A stretch of DNA of 64,000 nucleotides. It comes from Larix kaempferi (lineage: Eukaryota; Streptophyta; Pinopsida; Pinales; Pinaceae). The notes under the pieces are model-generated. The model was given only the letters and a program-made list of their open reading frames with translations, searched no databases and was not told where the DNA came from. The stretch's first letter is position 1. The number at the start of each line of letters is the position of its first letter. Made by a program: the position numbers and the translations under genes. The stretch is from assembly GCA_027924585.1 (NCBI GenBank), contig BSBM01002098.1, positions 7,291,001 to 7,355,000 on the forward strand. The letters run 5' to 3'. This document shows, piece by piece, positions 56,386-64,000 of the stretch.

Positions 56386-56986
56386 TGTTAAGATTATATG
56401 GTACTAAAGACTAAATTCTAACTTCATGAGCATTTAATACATTTTCATAATAGCAGTATAACAAAGATCTCTGAAAGATACACAATCACAAGGTACACAA
56501 TAATATATCCTGGGAAACCCTCAAGGGGAAGAAAACCCAACAAGAACTTCCTCAATATAGATAACCAAAGTACAATGCCCAAAATAGGTCTCACAAATAA
56601 GAGAGACAAACCCAAACTCTAGAGCCAAGTCAATCCTCCTCCTTCGCAGACTTCTCTCTCTCCTCTAATGCGCAATGCATGAATGAGTGAATGGTGCAAA
56701 TGAGATGAAGTCACTCTCTATTTATACTTTACTTCTCACTTGACTTTTTAACCTAGCTAGGTCGGCCTCAAACTGACTACGCCAACCTCTCCTAGAAAGA
56801 CTCAAATAATATTATAATACGTTCTTTAGGATACTAACGACCCGACTTACAATGGAGGTTTTACCTCATGACTTTTACTTGACCAAATATAATAATGACA
56901 TCCCTGAACAGAGGTGAAACATCCCCGACAGAGTTACAATAATAAAGTACAAGTAGAATATTCTTTGAAGTTACATTAATTCAACA
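56386..56986 (-). repeat. Copia-2 3' LTR
   Basis: This 601-bp segment starts TGTTAAGATT and ends AATTCAACA. It includes the GGGAAACCC and GGAAGAAAACCCA module at about 56509-56540, like other LTRs here. No second copy is in the window. Confidence 0.75.
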
Positions 56987-56999
56987 CTCCCCCTTAACA
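56987..56999 (-). other. Copia-2 polypurine tract
   Basis: The minus strand reads TGTTAAGGGGGAG directly before the LTR. Confidence 0.75.
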
Positions 57000-57059
57000 A
57001 GAAGGGTATTCTACACAACATCATCGAAGGGAGGAGGGGCATCATAAACATCATCTGGA

Positions 57060-57352
57060 ACATTGGTTGGTACATCTATAAATCATTGGAAGTTCTTCAA
57101 CAACATCATCATCTTCAGTAAAGAGTTGAAGTATCATCATCTTCAATACTGGAGCATCCTCATAATCAGCACTGCAACATCATCTTCTACAGCACTGGAG
57201 CATCCTCATCTTCAACACTGGATCATCATCTTCTTCAGCACTGGAGCATCCTCATCTTCGGCACTGGAATATCTGCAGCACTAGAGCATCCTCATCTTCA
57301 GCACTGGAGCATCCTCATCTACAGCACTGGAGCATCATCACCTGCAGCACAC
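57060..57352. repeat. Minisatellite in the Copia-2 3' UTR, GGAGCATCCTCATCTTCAGCACT type
   Basis: A unit of about 24-27 bp recurs about nine times with substitutions (GCACTGGAGCATCCTCATCTTC core). It begins 70 bp inside the element from the PPT. Confidence 0.8.
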
Positions 57353-57935
57353 ATGATCCTTCCTTTCGGAATTACGAGATCTTGGACAATCCTTCCTTTC
57401 GGAACTAGGGATCATGGACAATCCTTCCTTTCGGAACTTGAGATTCAGTCCAACAACTCTGGTGATCCTTCCTTTTGGAACTAGGGATCATGGACAATCC
57501 TTCCTTTCGGAACTCGGGATTCAGTCCAACAACTCTGGTGATCCTTCCCTTTCAGGACTAGGGATCATGGACAATCCTTCCTTTCGGAACTCGGGATTTA
57601 GTCCAACAACTCTGGTGATCCTTCCTTTCGAAACTTGGGATTTAGTCCAACAACGCTAGTGATCCTTCCTTTCGGAACTAAGGATCATGGACAATCCTTC
57701 CTTTCGGAACTCGGGATTCAATCCAACACTCTTAGACAATCCTTTTTTTCGGAACTAGGGATTTAATCTAAGGATCAACATTTAAGACTATCCTTCCTTT
57801 CGAAATTATGGGATCACTATCTAGGGATGATCAAATCCACCACAACTTAGGATCAACATTTAAGACTATCCTTCCTTTCGAAATTACAAGATCACTATCT
57901 AGGGATGATCAATCTCATTGCACCACAATATCATC
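57353..57935. repeat. Second minisatellite in Copia-2 with higher-order structure
   Basis: The core ATCCTTCCTTTCGGAACT recurs about 14 times. Units are grouped into blocks of about 80 bp that alternate CTAGGGATCATGGACA and TCAGTCCAACAACTC spacers. At the right end a different unit (AACATTTAAGACT ... ATCTAGGGATGATC, about 70 bp) is repeated twice (about 57776-57911). It lies between the pol stop and the first array. Plus-strand frames across it are artefacts of the repetition. Confidence 0.85.
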
Positions 57936-57939
57936 AACA

Positions 57940-60540
57940 CTACTCCCCCTTTCGAGGGAAGTCCTTACGGACTACACCAAGCTTGTCACGGAAGTGCTCA
58001 AACTTCACACGAGACAGAGGCTTAGTCAACACATCTGCAACCTGCTCATCAGTGCTCACATATTGGAGCTTTATAGCTCCCTTCTGCACCATATCACGAA
58101 TGTAGAAATACTGTATTTCTATGTGCTTCGACTTATCATGAAACATAGGGTTCTCTGTCATCTTTATACAACTCTGGTTATCACATAGAATCACTGTGGT
58201 ATCCAACTCCAGATCAAATAGACCCGCTAACAACTTCTGAAGCCATATGGCTTCACAACTAGCAGATCAAGCTGCAATATATTTTGCTTCTATAGTGTTG
58301 AGAGCAACATTGGATTGCTTCCTGCTTAGCCATGAGATCATGGCTGACCCCAGACTGTAACATCTGCCTGAAGTGCTCTTCATGTCTGAGACACTGCCTG
58401 CCCAATCTGAATCTGTGTAAACAAACAATCTAAAGTCACGATCTCTAGTATAACTGAGACCATAGTCTATTGTACCTTTTAAGTACCTCATCACATGCTT
58501 TGCAGCTAGAAGGTGAACACGTCTGGGCTCAACCAGATACTGACTCAAGGTGTTCACAGCAATGCATATATTTGGCCTGGTATTCGTCAGATACATCAAT
58601 GACCCAATAATCTGCCTGTATAGAGTCATATCCACCAATTCTGACATAGCATCAGATAGTAACTTCAAATTTGTATCCATGGGTGTGGCCATGGCTTTAC
58701 ACTCCAACATATAAAAAAATTTCAAGATTTCTACTGCACACTTCCCTTGGTTAAGGAAGATTCCCTCTGGGCTCTGCCATACTTCGAGACCTAGAAAATA
58801 GTGCATCAAGCCAAGGTCTTTCATCTCGAATTCTGCAATGAGCTTCTTCTTGTACTCTGAAATTTGCTTCTCATTTTCTGTTAGGAATAAGTCATCCACA
58901 TATAGTAATAATATGACAGGTTCATCCTCCATAGCCTTGAAGTAAAGGTTAGGATCAACTTTACTCTTGGTAAAGCCCAAGCTCATCAGAAAACTATCAA
59001 TTCTTCCATACCAAGCTCTTGGAGCTTGCTTCAACCCATACAGAGCCTTCTTCAGTTTGCATACATGCGTTTCTTTGTTTTCAACCTCAAACCCTTGTGG
59101 TTGTTCTATGTACACTTCTTCTTCAATGACACCATTCAGGAAAGTTGTCTTCACATCCATATGGTGTAATTTCCACTTCATCATGGCTGCAAGTGCCATG
59201 ATGGTTCTAATTGAAGTGTACCTTGCTATTGGGGAAAATGTTTCTTCATAGTCGATTCCTTCCTTTTGGGAGAATCCACGAGCCACAAATCTAGCTTTGT
59301 ATTTTTCAATACTTCCATCCGCTGCATGTTTTATCTTGTATATCCATTTGGAAGATATCACACTTTTACCTTCGGGTTTGGGAACTATGTCCCATACATC
59401 ATTCTTCATTATAGATTGGTATTCTTTCGCCATAGCTTTTACCCATTCTTTCTTTTGAATGGCTTCTTCAAAACAAGTAGGTTCTTTGTCTACAAGATCA
59501 CACATCAAAGCCACATAACTGGAAAATGGCTTTGGCCTCTTGCTTTCTCTTAAAGAGCCTTCTAGAGCTCCATACTTTTCTGCATCTTGAATAATTTCAC
59601 AAGCCCAAGCTGGCTTTCTCTTGTGAGAGATATTCATGGGTGGAGGTTCTTGGGCCTCCAACATATCATGATCTTCCGGAGTCTCACCATCGGGAGAGGG
59701 TGCAACCTCTACAACTCTAGGAGCCTCATCTTCTTTGCATACTTCTTCATGCTAGCACTTTTTGGATTTCTTAAGAGCTGCATCTTCATCAAAAGTTACA
59801 TCCCTGCTAATCTCCATGTGATGATAGCCTAGTATATAGATCCTGAAGGCCTTGGACACCTCACAGTATCCAACAAAGATTCCTTTCTTTTCGGAAGGAT
59901 CCAACTTGGTTCTTTTCTCTTTTGGAATATGAACAAAAACTGGACAACCAAATATCTTGAGATGACTTAACTCTGGTTTCTTTCCTGTGAACATCTCTTC
60001 GGGGGTTTTGAATCCAAGTGCACTATGGGATATTCTATTTTGGACATATACTGTTGTCCTTGCTGCTTCAGCCCATAGATGCATAGGAAGATCTTGATCA
60101 TGGATCATCGTCTTCACTACTTCCATAATAGTTCAATTCTTTCTTTCAGCAACACCATTTTGTTTAGGATTGTAGGGAGTGGTAAGCTCCCTCTTAATCC
60201 TAGCATCCTTGCAAAAGGCTTCAAAATATTTAGAGGTATATTCTCCTCCATTATCTAACCTGAGTGTCTTGATCTTTCTTTCTGAAAGATTCTCTATCAA
60301 GGCTTTGAATTCCTTGAACTTTCCGAATACTTCATCTTTTGTCTTCAACAGGTAAACCCAAGTCTTTCTAGAATAATCATCAATGAATGTGACATAATAC
60401 ACATACCCACTTAACGATGTTGAAGGCATTGGTCCACATACATCTGAAGGAATAAGTTCCAATATTCCTTTCGTCTTGGTGTCGCTCTTCGGAAATGGAT
60501 TCTTTATGTTCTTTCCCTTTGCATATTCCTTCATGATCAA
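57940..60540 (-). pseudogene. Copia-2 pol: integrase, reverse transcriptase, RNase H
   Basis: A single minus-strand frame of 867 codons is interrupted only by TGA (60135-60133), TAG (59754-59752) and TGA (58269-58267). Integrase: SDVCGPMPS, FIDDYSRKTWVYLLKT, LRLDNGGEYTS and NGVAERKN with D, D, E kept. The first stop falls right after this motif, where Arg (CGA) is usual. [55 protein letters not shown] and LLLYVDDLFL (YVDD intact). RNase H: YTDSDWAGSVSDMKSTSG, CDNQSC, SKHIEIQYFYIRD and STDEQVADVLTKPL. Every catalytic motif looks usable; only the stops and the lost 5' part disable it. Confidence 0.95.
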
Positions 60541-60546
60541 TCTTTA

Positions 60547-61040
60547 GATCGGGTAATCATGTTACTACCTTGCTTACATGTGGTAAGGCTTTGTAGCTTA
60601 TGTGAGCATTCTAATAACCCCCCATGGCAAAAATTTCCAAAATCGGGCATTCCAGCTTTGGAGGAAGCGAGAGAAAAACCAAGAGATTATATCTCGCCTG
60701 AAGCAAAGTATAATCTGACGATGAAAAAACTCCCTGGAATACCTTAGTTGTTTAATCCAGTCATGGGGAACCGAGCCACTCAGACCCTACTAGCACACTT
60801 TGTTACAAACCCCCATGGGGCCATGGTCATGTCGACTCAAAAACAAAACTGGCTAGACCCAAATATCTGAAACCCAGATACTCTGGAAGTGAACACTGAT
60901 GTGTTCCAACACTGGCGGCTTAATGAGGTTTCAACTATTGTACAAATCAGTTGATAACATCTAGCTCCAACTGCGGGACGTGTGCTCGATATGGAATTCA
61001 TGCAAGGAGAGAATACAAGAACACCAGAATCTCTGGTTTA
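60547..61040. other. Unassigned spacer between Copia-2 and hAT-4
   Basis: No frame or terminal repeat is recognisable. It should contain the deletion joint that removed the 5' half of Copia-2, and possibly the right part of hAT-2, but I find neither. Confidence 0.4.
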
Positions 61041-61160
61041 TATCATAGTTTTAAAAATCGGCAAAATCCGAATCGGAATCGGCCGAGTTGCCGATTTATG
61101 GCGTGGCCGGTTCAAACCGGTCTCAGAATCGGACCGCTGGCAAAAAATCGGTTTAGCCGG

Positions 61161-61229
61161 CCGATTTTTTACATAAATCGGTCCGGCCAGCCAAATCGGC
61201 CGGTTAGACCGATTTACGTAAAAAATCGG
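61161..61229. repeat. Inverted repeat in the hAT-4 left subterminal region
   Basis: Arms 61161-61183 and 61207-61229 (CCGATTTTTTACATAAATCG type) are inverted with one mismatch pair and flanked by further ATCGG copies. They are a likely transposase-binding cluster. Confidence 0.75.
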
Positions 61230-61319
61230 TCGGATTGGAGTTGGGCCCACGGGGCATTACAAAATGGTTTAAAAATAAAAATAAAACTTGTTTTTTAATG
61301 TTTTAACCTACACTACGTG

Positions 61320-62647
61320 ACTACCCTACCCCGAGCCCCCAACCCAACTCATTTGTTGCCCTAACTATCCCGTGATAGCACTGAGCAGTGAGCAGCCGTC
61401 GTCGTGGTTGAAGTTTGAACTGTTGAAGGAGCCGCCGGAGTGGTCGTGGTCGTGATTCTGGTGAAGGAGTGCCGAGTGGAGGAGTGCCGAGTGGACTGTG
61501 GAGGAGTGCCGAGTGGAGGAGTGCCGGAGTGGTCGTGGTCTTTGTGCCGCCGGAGTGGTTGAAGCTGAAGGAGCCGTGAGGTCGCCGTGGAGGGAGTGGA
61601 GTGTGGAGTGCTCGAGCCCGAGTGTGCACGTGGACTCCAACTCGTGGAGTGTGTGCACTGTGTGCAACTGCACATTCCAGAATCCAAATTTCCAACAGAA
61701 ATTTACACCGGGGTCCTGAAGCCGCTGAAGGTAACAATTTTTCCGAATCCCGATTACACTTATTTTTAATTTTTAATTTTAATTTTTAAATTTAAACAGT
61801 TTTAAAATTTAACCGTATAAATGCATTTGCATACAAGTGTGGTAATACTTACTTTCCAATTTAGATGCCTCCAGAATTCCAGTATAACTAACTGTATGTC
61901 CAGGTCCCATATACGAACTGGATTTCACATTGACTGAATATTAGGGCCCATAATTCAGCAAACTGTTATGAATCTATGATGACAGTCCGGCAGTCATAAT
62001 GGATCACCTTTTCCTTCTCTCTGTCTCATCTTCTTGACACACACTAATATATTGTGACATATGAACAGAACAGACAGAATGGGAAACAGTTCATGTTCCC
62101 CTGGGCTGTATATTTATTTAAATTTTATACACCTTCCTTTGATTGTAATCAGTTTGGTGGCTGGTGTAGAGCTAGTGGATAGGTAGTTGTTGGTTGGTAT
62201 TGGCTTCATGCTGTTCATATCATTATCATACAGACTTCTTCATTCAATGAGAATTCACACTTGATATAATGCCTAAATATTCATGACAACTGTGTATATT
62301 GTGTTAAGACTTTATACTTCTATTATATATTTTATATAAATTATATCATCTTTTATTTGATTTTAAATTCCATTTTTTACATATTTAAAATTTTATATAT
62401 GACACCCCCATACACCTGAATAAAAAATGGCAATGCTTTCATTGTACCCACACACAGCCTGCCCAGTGGCAACATTGCACTAACCTGTTTTGCCATTTCA
62501 AAGTCTTAAGAGTTCATTCCTATCTTTCTAGTTGTGTAATAGTTATCTTGTCATAATTTCAAACAGAAATTAAAAATTAATTTTTTTCTTATTAGCATAA
62601 GTTAAAAAATTAAAAATTCATTTAATTTTTTTTTGTTTTGTTTGCAG
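61320..62647 (+). other. hAT-4 5' exon and intron (predicted)
   Basis: A GC-rich segment, about 61370-61730, with GGAGTGCCGAGTGGA-type short tandem repeats ends at a good donor (GAAG|GTAACA, intron start 61731). The AT-rich stretch ends at TTTGCAG (62647), 44 nt before the ATG at 62692. The long minus-strand frames in this exon are shadows of GC bias. The splice sites are inferred from consensus only. Confidence 0.55.
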
Positions 62648-62691
62648 ATCAGATTCTCAGAGTACATTTTTGCACTGTGCAGTATAGAATC

Positions 62692-64000
62692 ATGGCCCCA
62701 AAAGCAAAGGATCCTGCATGGATCCATGCCGATATTGTTCAGGGGGACATTTATTGCAAGTATTGCAAAAAATTGATCAAGGGTGGGGGCATTTATAGGC
62801 TTAAACAACACTTGGCTGCCATCAAAGGCCAAGTTAAGGCATGCGAAGCCCCACTGGATGTTATTGGGCAAATTAGAGCTGAGCTGCAAGCACAATTCAA
62901 GAAGTTTGAAGAGGGAAAGGCTATGCAAAAAGAGATAGAGGAAGAAGTAGGGAGGAAGAGGAGGATTGCTGAAATGATGGGTGGAACCTATGCCCCTGGT
63001 TCAGGTTCAAAAGAAGGCTCTTCATCTATCCCTTCTACCACTCTTAGGGATCCTTTCCAGTATGTTCCGCCCTCCGAGAGTACACAAGATAAGGGCAAAG
63101 CCAAAAAGAGGGGTGGCATTGAAGACTATTTCACACCTCCCACCACTTCTGCCAGTGTCGGAGCTTCTCAGATGCAGCGTCCAACACAAATTCAGCCCAC
63201 CTTAGATGAGCACTGGAAGAAACAGTACAAAGATGTTGCCCATGAGTACATTGCAAGATGGTGGTATGATGCTGATCTCCCATTCAATGCTGCCCGCTCT
63301 TCTTATTACCAACCTATGTGGGATGCCGTTGTAGCTGCCGGTAAGGGCTTCAAAGGCCCTAGTATGCATGACTTGAGGGGATCTCTTTTGCAAAGAGAGA
63401 AACTTTCCTTAGAAGAATACCTCAATGATTTCAAAGCTTCATGGGTAAACTCGGGATGCACTATCATGTCAGATGGATGGAAAGATCAAAGGGGCCGACA
63501 CCTTATTAACTTTCTTGTCTCTTGCCCACGGGGAACAATGTTTTTGTCATCACATGATGCATCCGATAGGGTGAAAGATGCAAAACTGTTATTTCATCTT
63601 TTGGATGAGGTTGTTGAGGCGGTGGGGCCTGCTAATGTTGTGCAAGTCATCACCGATAATGCCTCTAACTATGTTCTTGCTGGTAGGATGTTAGAGGAAA
63701 AGCATAAAACCATATTCTGGACTCCATGTGCGGCACATTGCATAGACCTCATGCTTGAGGATATATGCAAACAGGATTGGATCAAGTTCACTGTGGACTA
63801 TGCCAAAAGCATCACGAAGTACATTTACAACCACGGTTGGGTATTGAGCTTGATGAGGAGACACACAGGGGACAGGGAGCTTGTTAGGCCCGCAGTTACT
63901 AGATTTGCAACTCACTTCCTCACGTTGCAATCTCTCATTTCCCAAGAACAAAACTTGGAGAAGATGTTTTCAAGTGATGAATGGAATTCATCTAATTGGG
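62692..64000 (+). CDS. hAT-family transposase with BED finger and DUF659, runs off the right edge
   Basis: ATG at 62692 (after an intron acceptor at 62647) starts 436 codons with no stop to the window end. Residues 10-51 form a BED-type zinc finger: C22, C25, H40, C51 (YCKYCKKLIKGGG, RLKQHLA). A charged coiled stretch (about 58-87, then KRRI) and a Ser/Pro-rich linker follow. From about 225 the DUF659/RNase H-like catalytic fold begins: MSDGWKDQRGRHLINFLVSC (D261, first catalytic Asp) and VVQVITDNASNY (D322, second), then FWTPCAAHCIDLMLEDI with the C-x2-H signature (346-349). The third acidic residue and the C-terminal dimerisation region would lie downstream. It would bind the element ends and cut and paste hAT DNA in the nucleus. 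A domesticated host gene is possible but the subterminal repeats favour a transposon. Confidence 0.93.
   Translation, partial: MAPKAKDPAWIHADIVQGDIYCKYCKKLIKGGGIYRLKQHLAAIKGQVKACEAPLDVIGQIRAELQAQFKKFEEGKAMQKEIEEEVGRKRRIAEMMGGTYAPGSGSKEGSSSIPSTTLRDPFQYVPPSESTQDKGKAKKRGGIEDYFTPPTTSASVGASQMQRPTQIQPTLDEHWKKQYKDVAHEYIARWWYDADLPFNAARSSYYQPMWDAVVAAGKGFKGPSMHDLRGSLLQREKLSLEEYLNDFKASWVNSGCTIMSDGWKDQRGRHLINFLVSCPRGTMFLSSHDASDRVKDAKLLFHLLDEVVEAVGPANVVQVITDNASNYVLAGRMLEEKHKTIFWTPCAAHCIDLMLEDICKQDWIKFTVDYAKSITKYIYNHGWVLSLMRRHTGDRELVRPAVTRFATHFLTLQSLISQEQNLEKMFSSDEWNSSNW

Larger units (their letters stand above)
56386..60546 (-). mobile_element. Copia-2: Ty1/copia element on the minus strand, 5' end lost
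   Basis: It has a 3' LTR (56386-56986), a PPT, two minisatellite arrays, and pol from integrase to RNase H (60540-57940). Gag, protease, PBS and 5' LTR are missing: a stop in frame at 60546-60544 and loss of similarity mark the break. It sits inside hAT-2. The left flanking pentamer is GCTGT; without the other end no TSD can be tested. The pol frame has no frameshift, so it is relatively young. Confidence 0.88.
61045..64000 (+). mobile_element. hAT-4: apparently intact hAT transposon, 3' end outside the window
   Basis: The left end region (61045-61240) is packed with ATCGG/CCGAT motifs, including a 23-bp inverted pair at 61161-61183 and 61207-61229 (one mismatch), typical of hAT subterminal repeats. 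The exact left terminus is uncertain (about 61045, TAGTTTTAAAAATCGG). A GC-rich first exon, an intron of about 0.9 kb and an uninterrupted transposase frame follow. The right TIR and TSD lie beyond 64000. Confidence 0.75.

Noticed and set aside
57414-57659. Plus-strand frame with repeated PTTLVILPF blocks
   Set aside because: It is a reading of the minisatellite in the Copia-2 UTR, not a gene.
61321-61789. Long overlapping frames (up to 138 codons) in the hAT-4 5' exon, on both strands
   Set aside because: They arise from GGAGTGCCG-type tandem repeats and GC bias; the peptides are simple runs of His, Thr, Pro and Ser, and all frames are open at once.

Overview
This is nuclear DNA of a land plant, about one third GC and almost entirely transposable elements. 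It holds plant-type Ty3/gypsy chromoviruses, Ty1/copia elements, an L1-type LINE with an RNase H domain, tRNA-derived SINEs and several hAT DNA transposons. Introns are kilobase-sized, and nearly every LTR element uses the initiator-tRNA-Met primer site (TGGTATCAGAGC type). Many old elements are riddled with stops but still present. Together this suggests a large, slowly purged genome such as a gymnosperm, but the species cannot be read from the sequence. No prokaryotic, organellar or viral gene system was found.

The window is best read as four nests, ordered by target-site duplications (TSDs) and by interrupted reading frames. Nest 1 (about 560-9690): an old minus-strand gypsy (Gypsy-A: gag, protease, start of RT, PBS, 5' LTR) was split in its RT by a 6.1 kb non-autonomous LTR element (LTR-X, 624-6765, TSD CTATA). 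The 5' LTR of LTR-X was itself hit by a 5'-truncated LINE (3576-6496, 20 bp TSD). Nest 2 (12917-34992): a decayed plus-strand gypsy (Gypsy-B) carries a 1.1 kb TRIM-like element (17395-18521, TSD AAGAT), a hAT MITE (18918-19877, TSD GGTGTCAC), a tandem duplication of its RNase H/integrase segment, a 12 kb copia element (Copia-1, 22119-34152, TSD AAGCT) and, in its 3' LTR, a SINE (34649-34900). Copia-1 in turn holds two solo LTRs (24360-27530, TSD GTTAT; 28129-28533, TSD AGTGC).

Between about 35000 and 43790 lies mostly featureless DNA. It contains a dimeric tRNA-like SINE and the only likely host gene: the last three exons of a minus-strand gene (38732-36702) whose product resembles beta-lactamase/serine-hydrolase-like proteins. 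Nest 3 (43793-53615) is a younger minus-strand chromovirus (Gypsy-C) with gag, protease, RT, RNase H, integrase and chromodomain, interrupted by two hAT-like non-autonomous insertions with repeat-rich ends (47469-48287 and 49242-50312). Nest 4 (about 55000-60540) is a broken hAT transposase gene into which a copia element (Copia-2) inserted. Copia-2 keeps its 3' LTR, two minisatellite arrays and a pol frame with only three stops, but has lost gag and its 5' LTR.

The right end (about 61040-64000+) holds a hAT element whose transposase frame is uninterrupted for 436 codons to the window edge, with a plausible non-coding first exon and intron. It is the best candidate for a still functional gene here and a possible source of transposase for non-autonomous hATs, although its ends do not visibly match the MITEs in this window. 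The far left edge (1-133) has a short open frame of unknown nature leaving the window.
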